Source: Sordaria brevicollis
Lineage: Eukaryota > Ascomycota > Sordariomycetes > Sordariales > Sordariaceae
Length of the DNA: 64,000 bases
Direction: 5' to 3'
Assembly: GCA_033439795.1 (NCBI GenBank)
Contig: JAUTDP010000010.1
Coordinates: forward strand, 2,232,001-2,296,000
Position numbers and translations under genes: made by a program. Every line of letters begins with the position of its first letter. Within the stretch, counting starts at the first letter, position 1. Of the stretch, positions 46,330 through 59,405 are shown one piece after another. Below the pieces are notes generated by a model. The model worked only from the letters and a program-made list of their open reading frames with translations, ran no database searches and was not told the DNA's origin.

Positions 46330-48236
46330 ATGGCGACCACGACAGCAGCGACCAACACGACGAGCAATGCGACTTTCAGGGTGCGTCCCGCTTTTTGGAA
46401 CCTGACCCATCGATAGGAGTCGGTGCGAAACGAAGCTCCCAAAGGAGGGGATGAAGCTGTGACAAGGACCAGTGTTGCTGATACCCCACGATGTTCAACA
46501 GGACAAGGAGAAGCCCATCGCCGTTCGTTCTTCCAACATTGTCGCCGCCAGAGGTATGCATATTATTTACATGCCCTTTCTTGTCGTGGTGGTGGCGCTG
46601 ACACGGACATCCCACCAGCCGTCGCCGATGCCGTCAGAACGTCGCTGGGACCGCGGGGTATGGACAAGATGATCAGGAGTGGAAAGGGGGAGACCATCAT
46701 CACCAACGATGGCAGCACAATGTTGAACAGCATGTCCGTCATGCACCCTACAGCCAAGATGCTCGTCCAGTTGTCGCACGCCCAAGATGTCGAGGCCGGT
46801 GATGGCACAACCTCCGTCGTCGTCCTTTGCGGTAGCTTGCTTGGTGCCGCCGACAGGCTACTAGGCAAGGGCATCCACCCCTCAGTCATCTCCGAGTCCT
46901 TCCAGAGAGCCGCCGCCGCCGCGGTAGACGTCCTTCACGACATGTCGCAACCCATCGCCCTCACAGACACTGCCTCCCTCCTCCAGGCCGCCAACACTTC
47001 GCTCTCCTCCAAGATCGTGTCACAATACTCCAACCTTCTCGGCCCCATGGCCGTCAACGCCGTTACCAAGACGATAGATCTCAAGACTGCCGAGAACGTC
47101 GACCTCAAGAACATTCGCATAGTCAAGAAGGTCGGCGGTACGATCGAGGATTCCGAGTTGGTCGATGGTCTCGTCCTTACACAGCCCGTCATCAAGAGCG
47201 CTGGTGGTCCCGTCAGGATGGAGAAGGCCAGGATCGGTCTCATTCAGTTCCAGCTCAGCCCTCCCAAGCCTGATGTGCGTATACCTTCTTTGGATCACCA
47301 CTACGACAACCTACATAACATTCGCTACCTTTCTTTACACCCCCGAGCAAACCCCTTTTCCGTGCGTTTAACTGACAACCCTTTCCCATACAGATGGAGA
47401 ACACCATCTCCGTAAACGACTACCGCCAGATGGACAAGATCGTCAAGGAAGAGCGCACCTACCTCCTCAACATGGTCAAGAAGATCAAGAAGGCCAAGTG
47501 CAACGTTCTCTTCATCCAGAAATCCATTCTCCGCGACGCCGTCAACGACCTGTCCCTCCACTTCCTCCAGCGCCTCGGCATCCTCGCCGTCAAGGACATT
47601 GAGCGCGACGAGGTCGAGTTCATTTGCAAGTCCACCGGCTGCAAGCCCATCGCCGACATCGACTCCTTCACCGAGGACAAGCTCGGCAGTGCCGACCTCG
47701 TCGAGGAAGTCAACTCCTCCGGCTCGCGCATGGTCAAGGTGACCGGCACCAAGTCGGTCGGCAAGACCGTCTCCGTCGTCGTCCGCGGCGCCAACAGCCT
47801 CATCCTCGACGAGGCCGAGCGCTCCCTGCACGACGCCCTCTGCGTCGTCCGCTGCCTGGTCAAGAAGAAGGCGCTCATCGCCGGTGGCGGTGCCGCCGAG
47901 ATCGAGATCGCCTCGCAGCTGTCCAAGCAGGCGCGCGCCCTGGGCGGCACCGAGGCCATCTGCTGGAAGGCGTTCGCGGACGCCATGGAGGTGATCCCCA
48001 CAACGCTGGCCGAGAACGCGGGTCTGAACAGCATCAAGGTGGTGACGGACCTGCGCCACAGGCACGAGAACGGCGAGAAGAACGCGGGCGTCAGCATCAA
48101 GAGCGGCGGCGTCAACCCGAATATCGCCAAGGAGAACGTCCTGCAGCCCCTGCTGGTCAGCACAAGCGCGATCCAGCTGGCGGCCGAGACGGTGAAGATG
48201 ATTCTCAGGATTGACGATATTGCTCTTAGCAGGTAA
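46330..48236 (+). CDS. cct4: Cytosolic chaperonin TRiC/CCT subunit delta
   Basis: Group II chaperonin subunit that, with seven paralogs, forms the double-ring folding chamber for actin, tubulin and other clients in the cytosol. Exons are 46330-46380, 46502-46553, 46619-47274 and 47394-48236, giving 533 residues, the usual size. Seen in order: an Ala/Thr/Asn-rich N-terminus and [18 protein letters not shown] and ITNDG (ATP pocket); the catalytic-loop motif [10 protein letters not shown]; the apical domain; and [20 protein letters not shown] with GGGAAE in the equatorial domain. The delta identity rests on the N-terminal FRDKEKP...IRSSNI-like start and the end ILRIDDI. All phases close. It shares its upstream region with Rpt1. 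Confidence 0.95.
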
Positions 48237-49745
48237 AATTTGTCATGTGTTGATGTATGGAAAAGATAAAATAGCATAGAATACCATGTTTATGTCAAAG
48301 ACATAGGTGTACATATATGTAATTAATTGGTTCTGGATCATGAACTGTTTGTTGCAGCACATTGCCTGTTCCGTGATATGTAAATCAAATACGCGCTTCC
48401 GGAGTAAGTCAAGAGCAAAAGAAAATAAACATGATCGAACGAGAAGAAAATAGCGATTTTTTCATGCGAAGATATATATATTTCGTATTGAGTCTCTTTG
48501 CCCAAAAACATACGCCATCACGAAAACAAGGAGCCCGATACTAGGCCAGCGATTTGGGCGCATTCCCATATTCATAATGTTCTAATTCCATTTTTCATGC
48601 TACCATTTGCCGTTGTCCTCTAATGTTCATGTTTGGAAATAAGCAAAGCCAGTCTTCTTGACTCCAGTTATATACAGACCGGCTCTCGTATGCTACCTAT
48701 GCTAACCGTGTTATCCTTCGAACGCCATGCGATGCCATGTTATGCTATGCTAATGTTATCCTTTCCCGTGCCATTGACCGAACGATAGGAAAATTAGCAA
48801 AGTGTTGTTTGATAAAGCCACAGAATCGAATCGCCAGATATCCTTGTTTCCATATGCGCCCTTTCAATATCGAACTTTGGCCCCTTGGCTATGAAATTAA
48901 TAGGGCAGTTTCGCTCAAAGATGACCACCTGTAAGTAATATGCCAGTGATCCCACTAGAGGGCTACTACTTGTTGGACAGCCAGACCTGGGAATCATTAG
49001 GCCTTTTCCTTCCGGTTCCTTCCACGATTCATCACCACGACGGCAAGGACTAACCCAGCCTAGGTAGAGCTCGGGTTGCTTAATCTCCTGTTGTCGTGAT
49101 AAGTCAGGTACCGGTTTAGCTGTGCTTTTTGGAAGATGATGTGTTATATGCGCTTTCCACATTTTCTTGCGCTGTAGAAGAAGAAAGCTTTTGCAGTTTT
49201 TTCCTGAAAGATGAATGAATGCGTCCATGGGAATGGCTCATCGTTTGAGCTCCCCATCTGTGCAAAACTTTCATCGCCTCTTGGTAGCATGTCTCCTGGG
49301 TGTGACCACTACCTAGGTGAATGATAGCAGCAGAAGGTGTTGCGACTGTTGTCCGTTTGGTCCAGCGGGATATCGCCGATAGATACCATCCAGATCCCAG
49401 CTCCAATACTGATAGAGCTTAATCGGTGAATGGCTTGTGATGTTCCTCCTTCCTCATACAATAATTCTGGTAAAGATGGAGAGCATTTGAATCTACCGTA
49501 CGGGTAGGTTACTGCACTGCTCTCCCTTTCCTCCACATAATATCGCTCCCTTCGATTCACGTCAGGCCCGAGATTCTCGTGTCGTTGAACCAGTGACATG
49601 CCGGTTAATATGCCGTTCCACCTTTCCTTGAAAGTCGATTTGCGCTCAGTGCTGACGAAGTCCGTAATCCAGGTACCCGGGTACAGTCCGAGTTTGTCGT
49701 TCAAAGTTTCCGTTCCGGGTTCCTCGAGATGTTAGATATGCCCCA
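48237..49745. other. 1.5 kb intergenic region
   Basis: This lies between convergent genes (CCT4 on plus, the Cys-rich protein on minus). No gene is supported. A short AT-rich stretch near 48470-48490 is present, and both 3' UTRs presumably lie here. Confidence 0.6.
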
Positions 49746-50606
49746 TCAACCCCCAAAGGAAGGCAAACACCCAAAGCAGACCACATCTCCATTATCGCCC
49801 CTCTCCTCACAACACTTTCCGCATATCATCTCCCTGTGACCAGTGGCATGCCAGCCGGGTGTGTTCGCCGTCGGTTTGGTCTTGTGTTGGTTTTGCGTCG
49901 TCTCATCAAAATCGACATCCGTCTCTGCGTCCGCATCCAACATCGTAAACGAGTTCTCGGGACTCGAGCTTGCTAGTGAGATGCCATCGTCCGTTTGTTG
50001 TTGTCCGTGTTGTTGAAAACTGGAAGTCCAGCCAGGACACTGCCTCATGCAGACGTAACATGTGCGCTGGCCGCATCCTTGGCAGTCAGCGTACGAATCG
50101 AGGTCGGACTTCTTGCTCGGTTTTCGGAAGCAGATGTGGCAGCGGTCTAGACTCTTGATCTTGGACAGCATGGCCTGTTGTTGTTTCTGGTGAAGGTGGT
50201 GGTGATGATTGTGGGAGGCGGCGGATGTTGGGGAGCTGGCCCTGGCTCGCATGCCATGATAACTGTCCTCTCGGTGGTGGTGGTGAACGTCATCTGAGAT
50301 AGACATGCGCTGTTTCTTGTTGATAGCGATGGGTATTATCTTGCGAAGGGTAGGCGGGAAGGGTTGGTGTACGGTCGGACTCGCGTAGGAAGCTTTGTCG
50401 GCTAGAATTCCGCGTGTGTCGAGGGCTGGGTGAGGACTGCAGAGGATAGGGAAGGTCAGTAAACTTGGTGTCATGGTGATGGAAAGTTCTGACGTGTATT
50501 CTACTTACAATGGGATCTGGTAATCATCTGAGGCGTAGGAATTGTCGACATCGTCTCGCCTCCTCTTCTTGGCCGGGGTGAGCCTCTCGTTGGTGACGGA
50601 GGGCAT
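49746..50606 (-). CDS. Hypothetical Cys-rich, probably zinc-binding protein
   Basis: A 262-residue protein of unknown function. The minus-strand exons are 50606-50509 and 50436-49746, with a 72-bp intron and closing phase. The N-terminus has a basic KKRRR patch that could act as a nuclear signal, followed by Asp- and His-rich segments. A cysteine module lies around residues 140-175 (CHICF, a spacer with YADCQGCG, then TCYVCMRQCPG). A second group sits at the C-terminus (ICGKCC then VCFGC). The spacing suggests two or three zinc sites of a cross-brace, RING- or FYVE-like kind, but it does not match a named fold that I can recognise. A Ser/Asp/Thr-rich acidic linker lies between the two groups. 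The ATG at 50606 opens the frame and is well placed. Confidence 0.8.
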
Positions 50607-52898
50607 GGTTTCAATCCCGGTGTTCGAGCACGGCTTGATAAGAGGAAAAGCAGTTCTCGTTATTCACGGGCTCGAGCGCGTGTAGACTGTGACTAGAATT
50701 AGAATTGCAAAAGGAAAAGATTGTCGTGCCAGAACTCGAGCCAAGAGGGAAGGAATGATGAGTGAACGAAAGAGAAGCGGTTGGTTGCAGGTCGAAGCTC
50801 GAGGTCCGTAGTTGGAAAAAGTGGAGGCGACGATGGGATGGAATTCCAGCCCTGCAGCGCAAGTGAAGTGCGTGGTCGAGGTTCGCGGTACCTGTGGAAA
50901 CCGCGGACAAACGCGCTACAGTACTACACAAACAGTATACAATGTTTAGGGTCACTGTTGGTGCCGAGTGGACGGAGTCATCGGTCCATTGGTCCCTGAA
51001 TTTGGACATTCACGACAGCGTGCTTTCACCAGTGAAGTTACATGGCAATGAAACACCAATTGTACACTAGCGGTTCATGGGTTGTAAGTGGGAATTTAAC
51101 GGTGGTGAAGACAAAGTCCGAGAATTTACAGTTTTTACTTGAGGCTTTGTGTAAAGAATGTTAACCAACGGCGGGGTGTTAGGTAGAGATGACAGTCCTC
51201 GGCCAGATCTGAGAGTTATGCTCAGAGGCTTCCTGGGATCCAACGAGGCAACCCGTGTTTGCCAATGGGTTTTCAATCTCTTGACCGATTGGCGCGGTCG
51301 AAAGGCGTGTCGCCGTGCGCTGAGTAAAGATTATCGCCAACTGTCAAAGGAGTGTTGGCCCCTTGACCCTCTTTTACATAACATTCAGCCAAGAGGATAG
51401 CCAAGACGCTCTTGGCTCGCAAAGTGTCTTTCTTTCACCGGCTCACTCTTCCGGTACTTCAACGTCATCTATCCCAGCAATGAAGAGACACAATGAAGTG
51501 GAAGGAAGCCATCACGAGGTTGGAGTTACACCATTCACTGTTCGATTGTCGTGATATGATGAACAAGCGACAGGTGAACAGCGACAGTGGACAACGCTGA
51601 GCAGTTTCCCCAGCAAATGGACTCCCGAATGCGATGCCCTGACAAGGGTGAGCGTGGCTGCGGAGAAGACAAGACTCCAGAGGCTCGTCGGGTGTCTTCC
51701 GGCCTTCTCCATACCAAGAGGCCCCAAGCAGGTGGGGGCCGCACAGAAAAAGGGGCTAGGGGACAAAGTAAACAAACCTTATTTCAGCACTGTCTTGTGT
51801 GTTGGTTGTCCATCTTGCTGTTAGAGGTTTCAAAAGACGACATAAAAACTCCGGAGTTCACAATTCCTCTGCGGTTACCCCGACCGAGGCCATCCACGCC
51901 AACCGCGGGTAGGGTGTGTGGTGCGAGAATGACAAGGCATGATGAAGATGCAGTCATGTCCATCACGACAACCTTGCAAATGAGGTTGGAGGTTGGTCAT
52001 TTGGATATCTTGGGCCAGGGATAAGTGCACATCGTTGTTTCAAGGCCCCCGTCCGTTTTATCTTATCGCGCACTCTAGCGGCATCCCGATAGCTGCTAAT
52101 CCCGATAATCCCGTCGTCGGAAAGCGATCGGGAATCGGGACGGGCATCCATTTGTTGAGTTTGCCAGTGTTGGTATCGTCGACTTTGTTCGGGATACCAA
52201 GATGGGATTGAGGCCCCTATGCAAATTGGCGAAAATGAATAATAAAGAGCCACGTTGCCATATTTCACCGATATGGTGTTTGCGTATACACCCGACAGTC
52301 GGTAGGACGAAAGGGTTACCATCAGGCCATTGTTTGAGGCCTGATATAAAACATTCTTAGATAAAAGATAGAAGGTCGGATTCTCAGTGGAAGCCGTCGC
52401 ATCAAACACTCGGGCCGTTGCTGCCAGATTGGTTCCTGGGCGCGCTGTGTTTGGAAAGATTCGCGAATTGATCATTGCTCGTTTCGGTGTGCGTGCAGTG
52501 CAACTCGCTGCACCGCTGCACTCTCTGCAGCGACAAGTCGTGTGCGTTGGTTGTCGCCGGCAGCTGACCACTCATCCCACTGCACTGCAATCGGTCAAAA
52601 GCACCACCGTCAAATTGAGCCACTGACCCTGACGGGTGGCGTCACGTGGGCAGGCTAGGCAGAAAGAAGCAGCCCCACCCGCCTGGCCGCTTCCAACTCG
52701 AACTTTCTCCTCATCCCTCCCGCGTAAACCCGTCCAGTCTCGCATCAGCCTCACTTTATCTCTTTCGCCATTTCCACTCTCTCTGCACTTGAACACCACC
52801 ACACAACAACAGCTTCGTCGCCTGTCCCTTTCAACGTTCTATCCATCACCAACAATTAGTTTCCCCGAGTCGAACCCTACCAATATCGACATCGAGAT
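50607..52898. other. 2.3 kb intergenic region
   Basis: It lies between divergent genes (the Cys-rich protein on minus, SF3B6 on plus). No gene is supported; frames are short and featureless. The right end (CT-rich, 52680-52860) is a typical fungal leader. Confidence 0.6.
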
Positions 52899-53716
52899 AT
52901 GAGTCGCGCCAACAAACTTGGCCCTGAAGTGAATCGGTGAGTCCCTTTGCGGTCACCACCCTGCTCCTGGCCTGCTGCCCACGCCCACTGTCCGATTGAC
53001 GGATGGATGTCCTATCGCCTGCCCGCCCGCGGCCTATCTGTACACACATACACACACACACACACACACATACCTTGCCTATACATACCTACAGCCACTT
53101 GGGGTCCTTGTCTATTCCCATACGACCCTCCATCAATTGCCCTCCTGTCCTACATCAACGTTAGACATCTACCATTGAGCATGACTAACCCCTGGTCGCT
53201 ATTCAACAGAGCTTTGTTCGTAAAGAATCTAAGGTACGCCGTCGCCTGCCTCGCTGCCATCAAGGTCATGGACATGTCATCGACTAACACATGCCGACAG
53301 CTACAACGTAACTCCGGAGGAGCTCTTCGATCTCTTCGGAAAGTACGGGCCTATCCGGTATGCCACCACCCCGCCCCTGTCGATCATCATGTCGTCCTCC
53401 CACTGACACGTCTGTTGGAACTATAGTCAAGTACGCCAGGGCATTGCCAGCAACACAAAGGGCACCGCCTTCGTTGTCTATGAGGACGTAATGGATGCGA
53501 AGCAGGCGTGCGACAAGTTGAATGGTTACAACTTTCAGAACCGCTACCTTGTTGGTATGTTTTTGTCATTGACATTGTTGCTGTTGTTATTGGGGGTTCG
53601 CTGACCGTCATGCAGTACTATACCATCAGCCCGACAAGATGAACAAGACAAAAGAGGACCTCGATGCCCGCAAGGAGAATCTAGAACGCATCAAGAGGCA
53701 ACACGGTATCGATTGA
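52899..53716 (+). CDS. sf3b6: Splicing factor SF3B6 (SF3b14/p14), branch-site RRM protein
   Basis: Small subunit of U2 snRNP SF3b, bound to SF3B1 and contacting the branch-point adenosine in the nucleus. Exons are 52899-52936, 53210-53233, 53301-53357, 53427-53554 and 53616-53716, giving 115 residues (human SF3B6 has 125). One RRM fills the protein: RNP2 is LFVKNL in the second exon and RNP1 is KGTAFVVYED in the fourth. These are followed by NRYLVVLYHQPDKM and a charged C-terminal helix ending in RQHGID. The second exon is only 24 nt. All four introns keep phase. Intron 1 (273 bp) holds an AC microsatellite. Loss of any exon would break the RRM, so constitutive inclusion of the small exon is expected. 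Confidence 0.95.
53043..53070. repeat. AC microsatellite in SF3B6 intron 1
   Basis: An almost pure run of AC dinucleotides lies within the first intron. It is a simple repeat. Confidence 0.85.
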
Positions 53717-56595
53717 CAGTTAGACGGGCCTACGGACAGCCTCCGAATTCGACAACGATCGTCTGGAGGCCCGTCTTCTATGAATACTACCTCCTCCAAG
53801 ACCAGGGCGGCGCCGAGCACGACGGCTCCGAACAGACCGGCTTCGAGTAGATCATCACCTCCGGCTGCGGTTGCGGCTGCCCCGAGCAGATCCTCGCCGC
53901 CGGGACCGACCCGAAAGAAGGACAGGTCGCCCTTGACCTTCCACGCGCGGAGCTCCATCCCTCACTTCGTGCGCAAGCTGCTTCCCACCGTGCCAGAGTG
54001 CGCCTAGACGACGAACCACCTGTGATCATAAATCGGATCCTGCCCCAGTGTACGAATGACAACAGAAGAGTTTCACGAACGACGCGCAGTAATCTCCGTA
54101 CACGCGGCCGGATTCGGCTCTGGCTTGATAGGCTTTGTGTTGCCTTTTTTTTGCCATACTCCACTCCATCACGAAGCCTCATTACCGAAACATCATACAT
54201 CATCATTAAACTCGTTTCTCTACCGGATCGACTTGTTTATTTTGCGCGGCTACCTCCATTGTTTGTTGCGTTGGCATTGGGGGAAATCAACCGGGGTTAC
54301 AGGTGCGATGGTTTGATGGACTTTTTTTTTCTGCTTTTGATACTCTTTTACGTTGGGCATGAGCTGGGAAATGCCCTTGGGCGCGCGCAATGCTTTAAAC
54401 GGACCGCTTAACTGACGGCCTTTCTTTGCTTCCCCTGTTGTCTTTATCCTAGGGGAGGATTGGCATTATGACTTTCCAACTACTAGAGTGGCATTGGGAT
54501 GCGGGAACAACTGAATTGATGGCGACAGAACACCCCCATGGCCGAAGAAGCAGAAGCCGTGGGAGGAAATTGCGACGAGATAATTGCAAGCTAGTCATTA
54601 CCCATTGGTCACTGCATTTGGAGTGTTGGCGTAGTCCCTTTGTTTGGTCAGACGCTCGCTCAGAATTCACCTATTTTCTGCCCCTCGATATCTTTTCGCT
54701 GTTCGTGAACCTTCATAGCTTTTTCCTCAGCGACAAGAATATAAATTGCACTCGACAGATTGCTACCACGTAGCCAAAAAGCAAAATGACGTCTTTTCTG
54801 TCGGTTAAGTCCTGGTGACCCATGTGCGTTTGATGTCGAAGCCTGGCATGCCTCAGCCTTACGGGCGGGCCGTCTGTAGACCGTTTGATGTGCCCCATGG
54901 CAGCCGCGGCATACGAACAGCATTCATGTCAGCTGCTTTCGCCACGCCCAAATTGTCATGCCGATAATCTCAAACTGGACAACAAAATTTTTGTGATGTT
55001 TTGCTCGCCAGTGTTCGAAATCCACCACACATAGGACGAGCACAGCACTCTTATATCAGCCAAGATGCTCAATTTGCCATCTCCTGTCCCTCCTCCTCGT
55101 TTGACCTGATGTTCGCTCGTATCACAACACACAATCCACAATCATCTCAACTTCACAGCCCCCTCCAAAGTCTAGTATCGCCTCACCGCCTAGAAAATTT
55201 ATCATTGCGACAGACACAAACTGAAATATCCAAAATGTCGTTAAACTTTTTAGACGAGGGACGGGAAGACGAAGACTAGAGCGGAGCCGCCGTGCAATTA
55301 GGTTTGTGGTTGTGGTTTGTGGATCTTGAAACCCGTCCTTCTTGTGGATCCCCTCCTCAGGATTGACTCCACTATGGCTAAAGAAGAGTAAAACTCAGCC
55401 AATGATAGGTCCAGAACGCGCCTCCCTAAGAGAACGACACCCCACATTTCGCTGGCCTATGACGGTGTACGCTCCTGCCAGATGTGCGGATATGTGCCAG
55501 GGACTTGGGGACCTTGCTGTGCAGGGCATCGCCTCGATTGCCTCCGCTTTGGACTTGCAGTGCGTGTCGGGTGCAGGTGTGCTGTGTGCTGTGACAAGGC
55601 CCCTCGCCTTACCTCGCTGTTTCTTTCTTGGGGAGATCTTGGTTCTTGCTTGCCGCTGGTTCATTGTTTCCAGCTTTTTGACTCGCAAGGATCTGGAGTG
55701 AACCAAGGCTTTGTTTCTTTGGTGATACGCGACAATTTGTGTGAATCTGGACCTGGCTCTCTTGTCAATCTTTTGATATCACCAATTTCCCGGTTTGGAA
55801 ATACTTATACAACACCAAATTCCACATGGGATTTGAAAAGACGACAGCCAATATGGATGTTGGAGGCAGAACGGCGACAAGAAAAAAGGTGGTGTAATTC
55901 CTTGGTCAGGGAAAGAGGAGAAACGGAGCCAGGGCCAGGCTAAATACCCTGGAAGGGCATGCCTGTGAATGGCAAGGCAGTAATGGAAGGTAAGGCCAGT
56001 GACAATGGCAGGACCTTCCAACACAATATCATCAACTGGTTCGACTGGATTTGAATCGTCGAATCCCGCTTGGCGTCATCTTTCCTCTTTTCTAACTCGG
56101 GGCACGTTTCAGCGTTTCAAACAAGTGGAATAGCATAAGCCTTGGGAGATTCAACAACCGAGAACAGGCTGAAACTTGACCTAGCCCACTTTCCTCTTGG
56201 TTTCTTCTTTTTCGGACTTTTGCAACCTTCTACCACTCAACTTATCACCCAAGCAGTACCGGACCAGTGCCGTGACCTAGACTCTCACCTGTTCACCACA
56301 TACAGCTGAGAACGTTGAACGAAACCAACCTTTACCGATACCACGAGACCGAGTTCTAGTTCGACGCTACGCTACGCTACCCTCGAGCCGCAGTGAACCA
56401 TCTGACCTTTGTACGACACATACCAGACGTCACTGGGTGTTCGAGCGCCCCTCTTACGCCTCCCGACCGACCCTTCTCTATTGGGAGAAACAACTTGTCT
56501 CGGAAATATTCAAGACCAACTTTTATCTCCCAACATTTGCAGACAGGCTTACATACACCCAAAAAGTGTGTGTGTAAGACTTGAACGCCATCCAA
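53717..56595. other. 2.9 kb intergenic region
   Basis: No gene is clearly supported. A 14-codon ATG frame at 55234-55278 (start AAAATGTCG, acidic end) has a good context, but no continuation or splice donor that I can support. The last ~400 bp are CT- and CA-rich and likely the leader of the next gene. Confidence 0.5.
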
Positions 56596-58253
56596 ATGTT
56601 TCCCGCTCCTCTTCAACAGCCGCCACCTCCAGCACACTACCGAGTCGCTCCCGGCGCCGACTTTCACGTTCCGGATCTGTCACAACATCGTCGCAATGTT
56701 GATATTGGCAACACCCTACCGATCGTAAACTTGGCCGGCGGCAACCTTCACCGCGTGCGCATCGGCACCACCGTCATCAACAACAACAACGGTCTCCGCC
56801 GTCGCCTAAGTCTAGGTGGCGAGGCAGCAGCCGGTACTGATACCCGACCCGATTACTTTGTCGATCCGCGACTAGGCAACGACGACGTCGACGGTACCGA
56901 TACCAGCAGTCTTGAAGACACAGAACCACAACCATTTGAAACCTTTCCTCACGTCGTTGTCGACCCTGTTCCAGCGGACGGGACGACCACCGTCATATCA
57001 GTCACCATGACTCCTCCTTCCGCAACATCAACGCCACAACCAACTTCCCCCACCTCCGCCTCGCCCATGTCTCAACAAACAGACAATAACACCGAATGCC
57101 GCCTTCTCGGGTCCTTCGCTATTTTGGTCCAGATCGCACTTGGATGCTTGGCAATATCTTCCTTGGTCTACAAGCGCTGGCGCGAACGACCACAAAGGCC
57201 AGTCAAGATCTGGTTCTTTGACGTCTCCAAACAAGTATTCGGTAGCGTGCTGGTCCACGCCGCCAACGTGTTCATGTCGATGTTGACAAGCGGCAAGTTT
57301 GAGATTAAAGTGATGGACCCAGTGGCAGTGGCGGTGGGAACAAAGATGGTTCAACGGGGGATTGAATACGGGATTTTGAGTCCCAGAGGAGAAGACGAGT
57401 ATACGCCGAATCCGTGCTCGTTTTACTTACTTAACCTTGCCATCGATGTACGTTCCCCTCCCCTCCCCCTTCCCTGTCGAAAGCGTGGCTAACGAGAGTG
57501 AAACAGACAACCCTAGGAATCCCAATCCTCATCCTCCTCGTCCGCCTCCTATCCAAACTCCTCCTTTACACCCCCCTCGGCCAACCCCCCGAGTCTCTCC
57601 AATCCGGCAACTACTCCCCCCTAGACTCCCCCCGCGACACCAAACCTCGCTGGGGGTGGTGGTTCAAGCAATCGATAATCTACTTCATCGGCCTCTTGGG
57701 GATGAAATTCTTCGTCCTCATCATCTTCATGGTCTTCCCCTGGATCTCTCGCGTGGGTGACTGGGCGCTGAAATGGACAGAAGGAAACGAAAAGCTGCAA
57801 ATCATCTTCGTCATGATGCTTTTCCCGTTGATCATGAATGCGTTGCAGTATTACATCATTGATAGTTATATCAAGAAGGACGAGAAGATTGTTGGTAACG
57901 AAGAAGGGGCGGAGGAGGAGGGGTTGGTTACGGGGAGGGGGGATGCTGAGGTTGCTAATCCTGAGAGGAGGCAGGGGAGTGTGTATAGTGTTATTAGTGG
58001 GGATGATGTTGGTAGTTTGAGTGGTGGTAGTGATGGGGAGGATGAGTTGCCTAGAGGTGGTGGGAAGGGTGCTGCTGCTGAGAAGAAGGGAAAGGGGAGG
58101 AGGACGACTAAGGTGACGGAAGAGGAATATGATCCTGCGGTGGATGGGGATACGCCTACGTTGGTTATTGGGAGCAGTTCTAGTGCTGTGTCTGGAGTGA
58201 CGGGTACGGGTGGGAGTATCAGGGAGGAAGACAAGTTGATTTCTCATGATTGA
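56596..58253 (+). CDS. STIMATE-family (TMEM110/YPL162C-type) multipass membrane protein
   Basis: A 532-residue protein with exons 56596-57447 and 57507-58253 and a 59-bp phase-0 intron. The N-terminal ~165 residues are disordered and rich in Pro, Thr and Asp. The core begins at CRLLGSFAILVQIALG and shows about five hydrophobic segments. The family signature VKIWFFDVSKQVFGSVLVHAANV follows the first helix. An intracellular Ser/Pro loop, two more helices (IIYFIGLLGMKFFVLIIF, and one around FVMMLFPLIMNALQYYII) and an acidic, Gly/Ser-rich tail complete it. In animals the family regulates STIM1 at ER-plasma membrane junctions; in yeast the relative is a vacuolar membrane protein. The fungal role is not established, and that localisation is inference. 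The ATG at 56596 is the first in frame. Confidence 0.85.
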
Positions 58254-58871
58254 GCGGGGTGCGATTGAAAGGTTATGACTGAAAGGAGGAGAGTCGTGGC
58301 TGAGAGGGCAGGATGGGTAACTTGGTTGTGTTGGTTTTTGTTATGGGTTATGTTCTACTCTGACTGTTGGTTTTGTTTTGGGTTTGAGCACAGAAACAGC
58401 GTCTATCAAAGACAGGAGGACAAAGGAGGAAAACAGCATCCATCAGCATGTTTATATATAACGATCAGAAGCATACGAGGTGCATTCAGCGTTTTTGTTT
58501 TGGAAGTCGTAGTATAGGGTAGCAAAAAGTAAGAACAAGATCTTTGGGTACTTGGTGTTTATTCCTTGTGACTTGGAGTGTCTTAGACTTCCGGTTCTTG
58601 GGACGGAGAGTTCCAGGTTTGCATCGTGCCTATTCAGACGTCTTGATCACCTTGAACGGTCAAGTTCTTTACTAGATAGCTGTCTTGCGACAATGCAAAG
58701 ACGGAGCAAAGTTGAAGTTTTCTTCAGCTGTTCCTCAATGCACTCTCTACTCGTCTACTTACTCCTGTCTTCAGATCCTTTCCTCACTTCTCTCTTTGCT
58801 TCTCTCTTCACTTCTCTTGCTACTCCTCTCTCAACCCCTCTCTTCATATCCTATCTTCATATCCTCTCTTA

Positions 58872-58997
58872 ACCATCCTCTCTTCACCATCCTCTCCTCA
58901 CCATCCTCTCATCACCATCCTCTCCTCACCATCCTCTCCTCACCATCCTCTCCTCACCATCCTCTCCTCACCATCCTCTCCTCACCATCCTCTCTCT
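58872..58997. repeat. 14-bp tandem repeat, about nine units
   Basis: The unit ACCATCCTCTCCTC is repeated head to tail with a few T/C and A/C variants at the left end. It is a pyrimidine-rich minisatellite. Confidence 0.9.
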
Positions 58998-59381
58998 TCT
59001 TTCGTCCTTTCACTCCACAGATTCACGTTCACTTCTTTCTCTTCGCTACTACTTCGCCACTCCTCATAACATCCCCTTCTACCAAACAATGATATAAATA
59101 CGCAGCTCTTCGCAAATGGAAGCTTACAGTTGCACGTCTGTAGGTACCTCGCCGTAATGTTGTACTGGGCGATACGTAACAATTCGCTTCATTATCGACC
59201 TACAGGTATTGGCAATGACCTACTACCAGTAGGTAACAGAACATGCTTAGCAATAGGCATCTCCTTTTATCATCAGGTTAAAGATTTTTAAAAGTTTGTA
59301 TTTTGACTCTCATGTTTGTATAGGTATATCCAATCTCTCCTCCTTTTTCAGTTCTTTCTTTTGATAGTCTCTCTCCTTCGA

Positions 59382-59405
59382 CCCCCCCCCCCCCCCCCCC
59401 CCCCC
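59382..59405. repeat. Run of 24 C
   Basis: A pure C homopolymer. Its exact length is error-prone in any sequencing method. On the other strand it is G24 and could form a quadruplex. Confidence 0.9.

Noticed and set aside
47325..48065. 246-codon minus-strand frame and 196-codon plus-strand alternative frame in CCT4
   Set aside because: Both are shadows of the GC3-rich chaperonin coding sequence.
58872..58997. Possible CRISPR-like array
   Set aside because: Units are 14 bp head to tail without spacers in a eukaryotic genome; it is a minisatellite.
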